64,000 nucleotides of DNA from an uncultured Bacteroidales bacterium (GTDB lineage Bacteria > Bacteroidota > Bacteroidia > Bacteroidales > Muribaculaceae). Each line of letters begins with the position of its first letter. Position 1 is the stretch's first letter. Shown here piece after piece: positions 33,094 to 43,610 of the stretch. Position numbers and translations under genes: made by a program. Below the pieces are notes generated by a model. The model was given only the letters and a program-made list of their open reading frames with translations, was not told the DNA's origin and did not search any database. Location of the stretch: the NCBI GenBank assembly GCA_902776435.1, contig CACYQB010000013.1, forward strand, positions 42,307-106,306. Direction: 5' to 3'.

Positions 33094-34617
33094 ATGGCAA
33101 AGAAAGCATTATTGATGATATTGGACGGTTGGGGCGAGGGTCCCAAGGGTCACAGCAACGCTATTTACAGTACACCGACGCCTTATCTTGATTTCCTGCG
33201 TGCGGCTTATCCCCACAGCACCTTGAAGGCCTGTGGCGAAGATGTGGGTCTTCCCGACGGTCAGATGGGTAATAGCGAAGTGGGCCACCTCAATATCGGT
33301 GGCGGACGCGTCGTCTATCAGGACTTAGTTAAAATCAACAAGAGCATCAAGGACGGCTCAATCCTGAAGAATCCTGAGATTGTAAACGCTTACACCTATG
33401 CTAAGGAACACGGCAAGTCGTTGCACATCATGGGACTGACAAGCACTGGTGGCGTTCACAGTTCCCAAGAGCATTTGATGGCCCTGTGCGATATCGCCAA
33501 GGAGTACGGATTGGAAAAAGTGTATGTACACTGCTTCATGGACGGTCGCGACACCGACCCCGAGAGCGGCAAGGGATTTGTCAATACTGTAGCCGAGCAC
33601 TGCAAGCAGAGCGCTGGTACAGTGGCTACCGTTATCGGCCGCTATTATGCCATGGACCGCAATAACAACTGGGATCGTATCAAGGTCGCCTATGACATGT
33701 TGACTGCAGGTGTCGGCAAGCAGAGCGACGACATGGTAAGGGCTATTCAAGAGTCGTATGACGAGGGAGTGACCGACGAGTTCATCAAGCCTATCGTTAA
33801 CTCGACCGTTGATGGCCGCATCCAAGAGGGCGACGTGGTGATTTTCTTCAACTTCCGCAATGACCGCGCCAAGCAGATCACCATTGCTCTAACCCAAAAG
33901 GATATGCCCGATGACGGCATGAAAATCATCCCTGGACTGCAATATTACTGCATGACCCCCTACGACCCGACCTTTAAGGACATGCACATCCTGTTCCCCA
34001 AGGAGAACGTGGACAACACGCTGTCCGAATATCTGGCCAGCCAGGGCAAGCGCCAACTGCATATCGCAGAAACCGAAAAGTATGCTCACGTGACATTCTT
34101 CTTCAGTGGAGGCAGAGAGCAGCCCTTCGAGAACGAGGACCGCATCCTGGTGCCCTCACCCGACGTGGCCACCTATGACCTGAAGCCAGAAATGAGCGCC
34201 TACGAGGTGCGCGACAAGCTGGTAGCCGCTATCCGCGAGGATAAGTACGACTTTATCGTGGTGAACTATGCCAACGGTGACATGGTGGGCCATACAGGCG
34301 TTTATGGCGCAATCACCCAGGCTGTCAAGGCTGTTGACCGCTGCGTCCATGACACAGTAGAAGCTGCACGCGCCACGGGCTATGAGGTCATTATCATCGC
34401 CGACCATGGTAATGCTGACCATGCCATCAACAGCGACGGCACAGCAAACACGGCCCATTCATTGAACCCCGTGCCCATCATCTACGTCACCGAAGATCCT
34501 GAACTCATCATCAATACCGGCCGTCTGGCCGATGTGGCACCCTCCATACTGCAGATTATGGGTCTGCCACAACCTAAAGAGATGACAGGTCATGGTCTGA
34601 TTGACGTGACGAAGTAA
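33094..34617 (+). CDS. gpmI: Cofactor-independent phosphoglycerate mutase
   Basis: A 507-aa enzyme of the alkaline-phosphatase superfamily that interconverts 3- and 2-phosphoglycerate in glycolysis. The N-terminal metal site LMILDGWG, the phosphorylated Ser61 in [12 protein letters not shown], and the C-terminal DHGNAD metal motif are all present. The length is normal. It is a single housekeeping gene, convergent with the S8 peptidase gene that follows. Confidence 0.97.
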   Translation: MAKKALLMILDGWGEGPKGHSNAIYSTPTPYLDFLRAAYPHSTLKACGEDVGLPDGQMGNSEVGHLNIGGGRVVYQDLVKINKSIKDGSILKNPEIVNAYTYAKEHGKSLHIMGLTSTGGVHSSQEHLMALCDIAKEYGLEKVYVHCFMDGRDTDPESGKGFVNTVAEHCKQSAGTVATVIGRYYAMDRNNNWDRIKVAYDMLTAGVGKQSDDMVRAIQESYDEGVTDEFIKPIVNSTVDGRIQEGDVVIFFNFRNDRAKQITIALTQKDMPDDGMKIIPGLQYYCMTPYDPTFKDMHILFPKENVDNTLSEYLASQGKRQLHIAETEKYAHVTFFFSGGREQPFENEDRILVPSPDVATYDLKPEMSAYEVRDKLVAAIREDKYDFIVVNYANGDMVGHTGVYGAITQAVKAVDRCVHDTVEAARATGYEVIIIADHGNADHAINSDGTANTAHSLNPVPIIYVTEDPELIINTGRLADVAPSILQIMGLPQPKEMTGHGLIDVTK

Positions 34618-34679
34618 GGCTCCGCCTTAATCAGACAAAGTCATTTGAATTGATTGTCAGACTATTGAATCGGCGTTTT

Positions 34680-36914
34680 TTAGGCGCCTTTCAAGAGTAT
34701 ATCTATCAGTGCGGTAACATCACCGATAGTTATCTTGCTGTCACCATCAACATCGGAATTTGCAGTGTTGATGACTGAAGAACCTGATAACAGATAGTCT
34801 ATTAACGCCGTCACATCGCTGATGGTTGTATATCCGTCGCCATCAACATCACCACAGATGTAACCCATCTCATTCATAATGAGTCTCATACCGGCCAAGG
34901 CATCGATCTTGCCGTTGGGACCGAATTGAGCTGCTTTACTTCCTGTGGTGAAGTTGTCACGGATAGCTGTCTGTGCCAGAATCTCCTTTATATGTCGCAC
35001 ACTCAACTTAGGATTAAGTTGTAACCACAGGGCGATAATTCCAGCCACTGTGGGTGATGACATCGACGTGCCTGTCATTACTCCCCAACAGCTGCCATCA
35101 TCGGTTTTCATCACTGTACTGATGTGGGTACTAGCAAAATAGGAGTAACGGCTGCCTGCTGCAACAACAGTATATCCAGGAGCGCAGATTGTAGGAAGGG
35201 CTTTTCCCGTTGGCCCATAACCTGCGGCCTGATAGGAAGAGAACGGTGCTATGTCACCAATAGTCACAGAATTGTCGGTTATGGTTTTCCCCCAATAATA
35301 GGAGTAATAGCTGTTGCGCGCCACATAGGCACCGGCAGAGATGACTGAGTCATTGACCGCATAGGTGCCAATTGAGCAAGAGTCACTGCCATGCGTATAG
35401 AATCCTGACGGCGTATAGGAACCATCAAAACCAGTCACCGGATTATCATAATCACCTATGCTGCTATAAGAGTTACCCGTCCACACATCCGCATCACATA
35501 CGATATCGGTCTGGGGCCAGAACGACATACCTATCGCATAACGGCTATGCTTCACACCATTGATCACCGTATAGTCCTGACAGATGAGGTTGCGTATATA
35601 TACATACAATTCAGACTTCTTGCCATCGGATGATGTCCTTCGCGTCACCTTGATATAGGCGTTAGTGTCAACCTCGGGATTGTAATTATAATAAGAACTG
35701 AAACTGGATGCGTCTAGCTGCATGCCATCATCGTACAAGTCTGATTCCCAAACAATGGTATTGGTATTCTTGTCAAGAATATGAATCTTGAAATTGAATC
35801 GCCTCCACGAGTTGCGCATCCAAACAGATGCCAGATAAGTTCTGTAGTTGTAGGTGAGGTCGGCATCATCAGACATATTGCAGTTGAACAGCAGATTCAT
35901 CGGATTGTCCATAGTAAACTGCTTATGGGCGTATTGCTTACCGCCTGCGCCATTACCAGCGGCAATGACAAAGATGTGCCCTGGCCCCGTGACTTGGGCA
36001 ATTGCTTTGGAGAGATAATCATTTCCATCATGCTGCCCTCCAGGAATGCTGATGCTCAGGCTCATAACACAAGGTTTGCGGACGCTGTCAGCATAGCTGG
36101 TGATATAACGTGCGCAATTGGCCATTTCCACTACCGACAGGCCTCCATCGGTTCTAGAAACCGCACAGAGCACGATATCAGCGCCAGGCGCCATACCGCC
36201 ATAGCCGTTGACATGGGATCCGGCAGCGATACTGCTCGTGTGCGTACCATGAGTGCCACCCCTATCATCAGTGGTCAACGTATCGATTTGAGCGCCCATA
36301 AATACCGAGCCGGGTAATTTGGAAGTCTTGTAATAAACAGGATGGCCGGTGTTGTTCTCGGTATGATAGACCCTGACGATACGGCTACGGTTCACGTTGT
36401 CATTATGCTTGAAGGCCCTATGCTGGAAATCAAAACCCTTGTCAATGATACCAACTACAACACCAGTTCCATCAAAATTGCGAGGCAAACCATTCTGGGT
36501 GCCATAGATGAGCTGGCCAGCGTGTGTCACGCTCATAGTAGAATCGGTACACAACTGAGCCCTAGCGCTGATTTCCACATCATTAACACCAGGCATGGTG
36601 GATACGCGGGAAAGTTGATCAACGGGAATCTGAGCAGTGACAAAGCCGTCAAAGACACAATTAACCCTCACGCCAAACTGCTGCAAGGCAGTCAATGTGG
36701 ATTCATTATCAATGGCAATAAACGCATCTATCATCTCAACGCCATCAATCACGCGAGGTGATGCATATTGGGAATACTGGCACATTCCCGCACTGCCGCT
36801 CCATGCCCGTTCATCCAGAAACTGCTGAACCGAGAGAGGCAGCAACTTCTGCGCCGAGCCATAAAAGGCACAAAACAGCACAGACAACACGAACAAATAA
36901 AATACTCTTTTCAT
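34680..36914 (-). CDS. Secreted S8 (subtilisin) peptidase with C-terminal dockerin-like pair
   Basis: A 744-aa protein with a signal peptide, an N-terminal propeptide-like region (25-140) and an S8 domain. The triad is Asp158 (GIIDKG), His222 (GGTHGTHTSS) and a Ser in GTSMSSPTVAG. The last 65 residues hold two EF-hand-like repeats (GDVDGDGYTTISDVTALIDY and SDVDGDSKITIGDVTALIDI) in dockerin-I arrangement. It is a close paralogue of the next gene upstream, and GH53 completes a three-gene set with the same tail. Its role is probably extracellular protein degradation; the tail probably binds calcium and docks to an unknown partner. Confidence 0.9.
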   Translation of the reverse strand: MKRVFYLFVLSVLFCAFYGSAQKLLPLSVQQFLDERAWSGSAGMCQYSQYASPRVIDGVEMIDAFIAIDNESTLTALQQFGVRVNCVFDGFVTAQIPVDQLSRVSTMPGVNDVEISARAQLCTDSTMSVTHAGQLIYGTQNGLPRNFDGTGVVVGIIDKGFDFQHRAFKHNDNVNRSRIVRVYHTENNTGHPVYYKTSKLPGSVFMGAQIDTLTTDDRGGTHGTHTSSIAAGSHVNGYGGMAPGADIVLCAVSRTDGGLSVVEMANCARYITSYADSVRKPCVMSLSISIPGGQHDGNDYLSKAIAQVTGPGHIFVIAAGNGAGGKQYAHKQFTMDNPMNLLFNCNMSDDADLTYNYRTYLASVWMRNSWRRFNFKIHILDKNTNTIVWESDLYDDGMQLDASSFSSYYNYNPEVDTNAYIKVTRRTSSDGKKSELYVYIRNLICQDYTVINGVKHSRYAIGMSFWPQTDIVCDADVWTGNSYSSIGDYDNPVTGFDGSYTPSGFYTHGSDSCSIGTYAVNDSVISAGAYVARNSYYSYYWGKTITDNSVTIGDIAPFSSYQAAGYGPTGKALPTICAPGYTVVAAGSRYSYFASTHISTVMKTDDGSCWGVMTGTSMSSPTVAGIIALWLQLNPKLSVRHIKEILAQTAIRDNFTTGSKAAQFGPNGKIDALAGMRLIMNEMGYICGDVDGDGYTTISDVTALIDYLLSGSSVINTANSDVDGDSKITIGDVTALIDILLKGA

Positions 36915-36964
36915 CATCTATAAATTTAGAGAACCCTGATATACTAAATTGCAAAAAGCAGGGC

Positions 36965-39289
36965 TTAAAATGAAGCCGATGCTTCTCCTTCCAAATCATC
37001 TAACAACATATCAATCAATGCAGTTACATCCTTGATGGTTATCAGACCATCCTGATTCAGATCACCCGCAGGACTAATGAACACAAGCAATTCACCACCC
37101 AAGAGGTAGTCGATCAAGTAAGTGACATCCTTGATGGTCACAGAGCCATCGCCATTAACATCACCCAAGACAAAGTTTGGATTGTTGTTAATCAGATATA
37201 CAGCACCAGCCAAAGCATCGATCTTGCCATTGGGGCCAAATTGGCGCGACGCATTCGTAAAGTTATCTTTAATTGCTGTGCGGGCAATCAAGTCTTGAAT
37301 CTCGCTAACTGCCAAATCTGGCTTAATCTGCAGCCATTGAGCGATGATACCAGCAACCGTGGGCGCAGCCATCGATGTACCAGTCATTACACCCCAAGGA
37401 TAGCCACCCTCGGACATCATAACCAAGTCTCGGTGATTCGGATTGGTCTTGAAATAGGAGTAACGACTGCCGGCAGCAATGACATCAAATCCAGGTGCGG
37501 TAATCGTGGGTAAGGCCTTACCCGTGGGTCCGTAGCCCTCGAGTTCATAGCTGGAAGCAGAGTAGATGTTTCCTACCCTTGCAAAAGTTTCAACTACTAC
37601 CGAATCGCGATGGAGAGAGTAGAAGGAGTTACGCCCGACATAGGCTCCAGCCGAAACTACCGAATCACAAACAGCATGCGTGTTGATTGACGCATAATTG
37701 CGAGGTATCTCATAGAAACCATTCACCTGTGACATGATTGTATCGCCATCAACAGTCACTGAATCAACCACATATACTGGAGCATTATATCGTCCAAATT
37801 GTGTAGAACCAGAAACTGTCCACGCGTCAATGTAACAACTATCCACATTTGTGGGCGACAGGGTTATACCGATAGTGTAGCGGCTAACAATGGTTCCATT
37901 GGGATTGACTGTATAGGCTTTACTCTTCAGGTTACGGAAAGTAGTCTGAATATTCATTCTATTGGAGTAAACACTCGAAAAAATAAGTGCATACATATAT
38001 GCAAGACCACCAACAGAATAATCCGGCTGAAAATAATCACTGAAATCACTTGTATAAATATAAGCCTTGTCTGTGATCGAGTCAGATTGCCATACAATGC
38101 GATTCGTCTGCCTATCGAGAATATGGAATCGAAGACATGGTTTTGCACCATGATCACGAACCCATATATCAGTTCTTACTTCTGGATAATAGTAACCATA
38201 TTCAGTCGTAGGTCCAGTTGTAGAGCTATTGATCAAAAAGTTAAGAGGTTTGGTCTTCGTCGCTGGTCCCTCTGCATTTTTAATGGAATTGGCATTATTG
38301 CCTGCCGAGATAACAAAAGCCCGCCCGGGACCCGTGTACCTCTTAATTGCTTTTGACAAATAATCATTGCCATCGTGTGAGCTAAAAGAATTGCTGACAC
38401 TCATGCTGATAACACAAGGCATGCCGACACTATCAGCATAGGAATAGATATACTTGATGCAATTGGCTACCTGAGTGGTTGACATACCTGTGTTTAATGA
38501 ACGAGATGTGCACATAACAATGTCGGCGGCAGGAGCCATACCGCCATAGCCGTTCACATGTGTACCGGCAGCAATACTGGCTGTATGAGTTCCATGAGAA
38601 CCACCATTTTGATCGGTCGTCAATGTGTCAATCTGATTACCCATAAAAACAGAACCAGGAAGTTCTGATCCATTAAAGATGACAGGATGACCATTAGAAT
38701 TCTCTGGATCATACACGCGGACAATGCGTGACCGGGAGGGGTCATCAGCCGACTTAAAAGCAATGTGCTGATAATCAAAACCGCCATCGATGATTCCTAT
38801 TATCACTCCCCGGCCATCATAGATTGTCGGAAGACCTGCTTCACGCCCCTTCAAGAGTTCACCAGCGTGTGTCACACTGAGCGTACTATCTGTACACGGT
38901 TCGAGTAATCCACTGAGTTCCACGTCATTGACACCCTGAATTTGGGATATTTGAGTCAACCGATCAACGGGAATCCTGGCCGTTACAAAATCACCGAATA
39001 GACAATCCACCTTCACACCAGCTGCCCTAAGCTGCTCAATAACCTCTTCACTATCAATGCCAATAAAAGCGTCAATCATCATGGTGCCATCAACTAAGCG
39101 AGGCGGTGCAAACCGAGACTTGTACTGCACAGGTGAAGTACCAAGATTAACCGAAGATAAAGATGATTGACGAGAAAACTCCATCTCGTCTAGAAAGAGT
39201 TGAACTGATCCAGGTAAGTTCTTGTTGAGCTGAGCATACGCAATACTCAACGACAGAAATGTAATTACTGCTATCAATATTTTTTTCAT
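36965..39289 (-). CDS. Secreted S8 peptidase with C-terminal dockerin-like pair (paralogue)
   Basis: A 774-aa protein from ATG 39289; the open frame extends upstream to 39319, but MKKILIAVITFLSLSIAYAQ is a clean signal peptide. The triad motifs are GIIDGGFDYQ (Asp), GGSHGTHTASIAAG (His) and MTGTSMAAPTVAG (Ser). The tail repeats GDVNGDGSVTIKDVTYLIDY and GDLNQDGLITIKDVTALIDM match those of the adjacent paralogue. The two proteins align along their length apart from a variable insert between His and Ser, so the pair arose by tandem duplication. An acidic extension (LEGEASASF) follows the last repeat. Confidence 0.9.
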   Translation of the reverse strand: MKKILIAVITFLSLSIAYAQLNKNLPGSVQLFLDEMEFSRQSSLSSVNLGTSPVQYKSRFAPPRLVDGTMMIDAFIGIDSEEVIEQLRAAGVKVDCLFGDFVTARIPVDRLTQISQIQGVNDVELSGLLEPCTDSTLSVTHAGELLKGREAGLPTIYDGRGVIIGIIDGGFDYQHIAFKSADDPSRSRIVRVYDPENSNGHPVIFNGSELPGSVFMGNQIDTLTTDQNGGSHGTHTASIAAGTHVNGYGGMAPAADIVMCTSRSLNTGMSTTQVANCIKYIYSYADSVGMPCVISMSVSNSFSSHDGNDYLSKAIKRYTGPGRAFVISAGNNANSIKNAEGPATKTKPLNFLINSSTTGPTTEYGYYYPEVRTDIWVRDHGAKPCLRFHILDRQTNRIVWQSDSITDKAYIYTSDFSDYFQPDYSVGGLAYMYALIFSSVYSNRMNIQTTFRNLKSKAYTVNPNGTIVSRYTIGITLSPTNVDSCYIDAWTVSGSTQFGRYNAPVYVVDSVTVDGDTIMSQVNGFYEIPRNYASINTHAVCDSVVSAGAYVGRNSFYSLHRDSVVVETFARVGNIYSASSYELEGYGPTGKALPTITAPGFDVIAAGSRYSYFKTNPNHRDLVMMSEGGYPWGVMTGTSMAAPTVAGIIAQWLQIKPDLAVSEIQDLIARTAIKDNFTNASRQFGPNGKIDALAGAVYLINNNPNFVLGDVNGDGSVTIKDVTYLIDYLLGGELLVFISPAGDLNQDGLITIKDVTALIDMLLDDLEGEASASF

Positions 39290-39359
39290 AAAGCAGGAAT
39301 ATTTTGGTTTATTGGGCAATCGAAGTAATATTTCAGTAAAAACAAATCACGCAGTGCTT

Positions 39360-41054
39360 TTAGCTATTAGACGACAGAAGCAAGTCGATGAGTGCCGTCA
39401 CATCAGAAATCGTGATGTTTCTGTCCTGATTCACATCGGCATTCACTTCATTGAAGTGCTCCAAGCTGCCACCTAACAGGTAGTCGATAAGAGCTGTAAC
39501 ATCATTAATGGCCACCTTGCCATCATCGTTCACATCACCCAAGTGGACCTCGGGCTGAGGTTCAATCACATTCAAACTGAAGGTGAGGTTGTCCAAGTCG
39601 AACGTGAAGAGGTAGTCGCTCCCGTCACCCGTGAAGTAGTAAGAATAATCGTTGGCGCGTTTGGCAGTGGCATAAGTAGTACCTGTCGCAATGGTGGTAG
39701 TGACTGTGGGGCCATAACGGTATGTTCCGTTAAATGTAGGCCAGTCATTATTCCAAGCTTCGGGACTACCATCGGCAAACACAAAATAGACAGGTGAGCT
39801 GATGGTCAATGTGTCCACATAGGTGCCATTACCCAAATTAGTCATTTTGCCCATGGGCTCCGTCAGGCTCCAGTTACCTTCACCGCCCACGATATAGATG
39901 TTCAGGCTGTCCGAAGGCTCAATGGGATCGTCACCGCTTCCGATAAGGAATGCAGGCATCTCGAATAATGCATCCATCACCTGACCATTCTGGTTATCCC
40001 ACCAGCCACAGTTGTACCAGTCGGTCGTGACATGGTTGGTGTAGTTGATGCCGTACTCATTGGCTTCAGGGAACCACCAATACAGGCCATTCACGCTACT
40101 ATGAGCATTGAGTGTCTCCACTAAAGCCGCAGTAAAAGCCTTCTGTCCGGCTTCGGTTGCTGGCCAAACAGACTGCAAGTCATAGGAAGCGCCGCTGGGA
40201 TAGTAAGCATGAGGATAACCCGTCTCAACAATCTGAATCTTCTTGTCAGGATAAGAATTCTCGAGCGTCGTTAACAACTGATCCAGAACGTTCAAGTCTC
40301 CATGCCAATAAGGATAGTAACTCAACCCAATGATGTCATAATCAGGGTTATAAGTTGAGAGTTTCTGATAGAAAGAAATCACATTGCTTGACTTGCTCAT
40401 CTCGGTATGGACGACAATTTTGGATGAGGGGCACACCTCACGACAAGCCCTGATACCCTGCATAAGGTAATTGGCAAAATTATCAAAAGTGCCATTATTT
40501 CCATAGTTCGCGCCACTGGGGTAACAATGGCCCGTGGGCCACAACATGCCATAAGTCACCTCGTTGCCAACCTGGATAAAGTCAGGCTTTGCGTTTACCG
40601 CAATCAAGGCATTAAGTACTCGCTTTGTGTAACTATACACGCTATCCCCCAAAGCACTGGCCACCGTCCAAGACGCTGGTGTGGAGTGCTGGCCGGGATC
40701 AGTCCAAGTGTCACTATAATGGATATCAAGCAGCAAATCAAAGCCAGCCGCCTTAATGCGCTGACTCAATGCCAACACAAAGGGCAAGTCCTGGCAAACG
40801 CCCTCGCCCTGGTCTTCGGCATTAGCCATAGAGGGATCAACAAACAGACGCACGCGCATGGCGTTCAGTCCTGTTGTATTCAGATAGTCAAGCATGTTAG
40901 TGATTCTGGCGCCATTCTCATTATAGTAAATGGCACCTTTTTCTTCATACTTTGTAAGCAATGATATATCTCCACCCACATACTTACGGCCAGCATGGCT
41001 CGTGATAGTTGAACATGCGATGAGGCAAAGACACAAAAAAATGATTTTCTTCAT
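39360..41054 (-). CDS. GH53 endo-beta-1,4-galactanase with SusE-like and dockerin-like modules
   Basis: A 564-aa secreted glycoside hydrolase that cleaves the beta-1,4-galactan side chains of pectic arabinogalactan. The signal peptide covers 1-21. The acid/base is Glu165 (QVGNEVTYGMLW) and the nucleophile is Glu277 (IVETGYPH), with the family sequence DIHYSDTWTDPGQ at 110-122. Residues about 385-500 form a SusE/F-like carbohydrate-binding domain. The final 60 residues are the same paired dockerin-like repeats as in the two peptidases. No SusCD pair or galactan utilisation locus is adjacent, which is unusual for a GH53. Confidence 0.9.
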   Translation of the reverse strand: MKKIIFLCLCLIACSTITSHAGRKYVGGDISLLTKYEEKGAIYYNENGARITNMLDYLNTTGLNAMRVRLFVDPSMANAEDQGEGVCQDLPFVLALSQRIKAAGFDLLLDIHYSDTWTDPGQHSTPASWTVASALGDSVYSYTKRVLNALIAVNAKPDFIQVGNEVTYGMLWPTGHCYPSGANYGNNGTFDNFANYLMQGIRACREVCPSSKIVVHTEMSKSSNVISFYQKLSTYNPDYDIIGLSYYPYWHGDLNVLDQLLTTLENSYPDKKIQIVETGYPHAYYPSGASYDLQSVWPATEAGQKAFTAALVETLNAHSSVNGLYWWFPEANEYGINYTNHVTTDWYNCGWWDNQNGQVMDALFEMPAFLIGSGDDPIEPSDSLNIYIVGGEGNWSLTEPMGKMTNLGNGTYVDTLTISSPVYFVFADGSPEAWNNDWPTFNGTYRYGPTVTTTIATGTTYATAKRANDYSYYFTGDGSDYLFTFDLDNLTFSLNVIEPQPEVHLGDVNDDGKVAINDVTALIDYLLGGSLEHFNEVNADVNQDRNITISDVTALIDLLLSSNS

Positions 41055-41087
41055 ATTATCTAATCTAATGTAATGACTAATTTCTTT

Positions 41088-42134
41088 TTATGCGTGCAGT
41101 ATTTTATAAATCAACTCCTTTAGTAACGCATACTGATCCTGGCGAGAGCCGATGCCCTTACTGCGCGTATCGCACTCACGCAGGAAGCCGATGATGTTGA
41201 CCAACGAACGGGTGTTATACATGCGGGTTGCGTCCAGGAACTTGCGGGCGCGCCACTGGCTGCGGGTGCCCGCTGCGGCCATAATGCCCTCCATTGACTT
41301 ATCGCTGGCCGTTGCTGCCAACAAGACGCTGGAGAAGAACGAGAACAGCATCGCCACACTGACCACCGATGGATTATTCTTGGGGTTGCGCTCAAAATAA
41401 TCGACTATGCGGAACGCCTTGGCCGCATCACGCCTGGCGAGCGCATCCTCTAACTCGAAATTATTAAAATCCTTACTGATACCAATGTTCTGCTCAATCA
41501 GCAGAGGCGTGATATTGTTGTCACTGGCCAGCATCGCCAACTTGTCAAGTTCACTGTACAAGCGGGCAATGTCAGTTCCAATGTGGTCGGCCAGCATGCT
41601 CGTTGCTTTATTATCGATGCTGCTTCCCAACGAGTTGGCATAATTGACAATAAGCGCTTCCAGTTCACGTCCTTCACGCACTTTGTTAGAATCAAAAACG
41701 ATACCTGACTTGGTGGCCTTTAACGCATCAGTAAATGGCTTGCTCTTGAGGGATCCTTCCTTGTGGCAAATTACCAGAATCGTAGAAGGCAAGGGCTTCT
41801 CAGCGTAAGACGCGAAGAGATCCAAATCATTCTTGTGACCAGGCTGCTTGGGTATAAGTTGCGCCTCTCGAACGACTACAACCTTGTACTGAGAGAAAGC
41901 GGGATACTGCTGGCAGGCGCTGATGACCTCGCGAACATTAGCCGTATTGCCATAGTAAAGCGACAAGTTAAAGTCCCGTTGGTCTTCGGTCAAAGCAGTG
42001 TCGATAATAAGTTGCTGCAGACGGTCGATATAATATGGCTCTTCGCCCTGCAGGACGTAGATATTCCAGAACTTACCGCTCTTGATTTCCTTATTCAATG
42101 CGGTAAAGGTTACCGTTTCACGTTTTACTGCCAT
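41088..42134 (-). CDS. holA: DNA polymerase III delta subunit
   Basis: A 348-aa clamp-loader subunit that opens the beta clamp. The N-terminal strand NIYVLQGEEPYYIDRLQQLI and the following RDFNLSLYYG are typical of HolA, and the C-terminal helical collar is complete. It is transcribed toward the GH53 gene but separated from it by 33 bp. The M64 peptidase gene lies 22 bp upstream, so the two may be co-transcribed. Confidence 0.93.
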   Translation of the reverse strand: MAVKRETVTFTALNKEIKSGKFWNIYVLQGEEPYYIDRLQQLIIDTALTEDQRDFNLSLYYGNTANVREVISACQQYPAFSQYKVVVVREAQLIPKQPGHKNDLDLFASYAEKPLPSTILVICHKEGSLKSKPFTDALKATKSGIVFDSNKVREGRELEALIVNYANSLGSSIDNKATSMLADHIGTDIARLYSELDKLAMLASDNNITPLLIEQNIGISKDFNNFELEDALARRDAAKAFRIVDYFERNPKNNPSVVSVAMLFSFFSSVLLAATASDKSMEGIMAAAGTRSQWRARKFLDATRMYNTRSLVNIIGFLRECDTRSKGIGSRQDQYALLKELIYKILHA

Positions 42135-42156
42135 ATCTGATTTCAGTGTTTTTCAG

Positions 42157-43569
42157 TTAATGAGACGTGTAAAAGTCGGTAATGCGCACGATGGCACGGG
42201 AGCAAACTGGGCAGAAATGAGCGACTTCATTGATTTTCATGCGGCACTCCTGAGCAGGACGATAAACTCCCTTTGACTGGTATCCCCCACCCTCAAACAC
42301 ACCAACACGCTGGGTGGCGGCATCAAGCAGTCGTTGCTCTTTCTCGTTGGTGATTTTGCGATAATTTGGCACTTTGGGGTCAGGAGGTGTGGGAACAGGC
42401 GTTCCCTTGGGTATCATATCAGCCCATTTGCACTGGAAATCCACGAGAGTGGTGAGGTTTGGCTCCCATGGTTCGGTATCGGCAGGATACATCGACTCGT
42501 AAGCATCGTCATAGAAGTACTCATCTCCCAAACCGGCATAAGCATGCCCGAACTCATGCACCAGCACTTGATGGAATGTGGGATGATCACTTGTGGTAAC
42601 AGTCAACTGATTATATATGCCACCACCACCATAGGTATCACTGTTCACCAACACAATGATGTGCTCAAAGGGGACACCTGACAACACATCATACAGGCGG
42701 TGAATGTCTTGAGTCATCAGGTAGCGGTCGGTGTAGAACGTATCGTAGTGGGTGCCTGCAGGTGTGCTACTCCAACGTCCCAGATGCGGAACGCTTGGAC
42801 CGCTGGTCAGAGACTCGGCAGCCACTGCAACGACGTTGAAGCGGTTCTTCATCGAGGTAAAGGGCTCATGGGCAAAGAGGGCATCAACCACGCGCTGGCA
42901 GTCGGTGTAGAATTTTCCCATCTGAGCACGGGTATAGCCTTCGGCCACGATGGCAAGGTCGATGCAGCTGGTAATATCCGGTTCTCCATCGAGCGACCCC
43001 TCGGTGGGCATGTAGTCACGCTTGCCGGGTTGATCAGTAGCCTTTTCCTTAATGGGAAGAGTCTGGCCTTTCCAAATGTAGTGGACGGGTATGCCGTTGT
43101 CACCGATGTGGCGAATGAGAATGTCAGCAGGATCTACCGTATGAGTCAGACTTGTCACCACTTGTCCATGAAAATCGGTCAACGATACAGTGATGTCAAC
43201 GGGTTGTTTGGGCATCGGCACGTTGTAACTGGTCGCAAATGCCTTGCTCACCTTGGTTGCTTCTTCAGTTGCCAGCCACTCTTGGAACAGCGTTGAAAAA
43301 GTGTGTACAAACAGCACCTGGCCAGTAGCGTGGTCTTTCAATTGAATCTGTCCGTTTCCCTTGAGGGGGACATCGGCGAGGCGGCTCTTGCGGCCCGCCC
43401 ATTGCGGCGTGACATACATCTGCTCGAGATAAATCTGCTGGGCATCATGATTCCCGGCAAAGATATAATCCAGCCGAAGGGTGCGGCCATCGAAAAATTC
43501 ATCAAACTGCTGCGCCATCGCGATGACAGACATCATGGCCAGTACAAGAATAAATAGAATCCGTTTCAT
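42157..43569 (-). CDS. Secreted M64-family (IgA-type) metallopeptidase
   Basis: A 470-aa protein from ATG 43569; a longer frame to 43593 would start inside the promoter. It has a signal peptide, an N-terminal beta-rich domain typical of Bacteroidales M64 proteins (about 25-140) and a catalytic domain with HEFGHAYAGLGDEY, where the zinc-binding HExxH is followed by GxxDE. Related enzymes include the Clostridium ramosum IgA protease, but most M64 members have unknown substrates. A cysteine pair close to the C-terminus (MKINEVAHFCPVC) is conserved in the family. Confidence 0.9.
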   Translation of the reverse strand: MKRILFILVLAMMSVIAMAQQFDEFFDGRTLRLDYIFAGNHDAQQIYLEQMYVTPQWAGRKSRLADVPLKGNGQIQLKDHATGQVLFVHTFSTLFQEWLATEEATKVSKAFATSYNVPMPKQPVDITVSLTDFHGQVVTSLTHTVDPADILIRHIGDNGIPVHYIWKGQTLPIKEKATDQPGKRDYMPTEGSLDGEPDITSCIDLAIVAEGYTRAQMGKFYTDCQRVVDALFAHEPFTSMKNRFNVVAVAAESLTSGPSVPHLGRWSSTPAGTHYDTFYTDRYLMTQDIHRLYDVLSGVPFEHIIVLVNSDTYGGGGIYNQLTVTTSDHPTFHQVLVHEFGHAYAGLGDEYFYDDAYESMYPADTEPWEPNLTTLVDFQCKWADMIPKGTPVPTPPDPKVPNYRKITNEKEQRLLDAATQRVGVFEGGGYQSKGVYRPAQECRMKINEVAHFCPVCSRAIVRITDFYTSH

Positions 43570-43590
43570 GAGTAATCTTTGTTTTTTTTG

Positions 43591-43598
43591 CAAAGATA
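43591..43598 (-). promoter_or_regulatory. Promoter of the M64 peptidase gene
   Basis: The minus-strand -7 box is TATCTTTG, 22 nt from ATG 43569. It excludes a translation start at 43593. Confidence 0.6.
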
Positions 43599-43610
43599 GG
43601 TATTTTTTTC

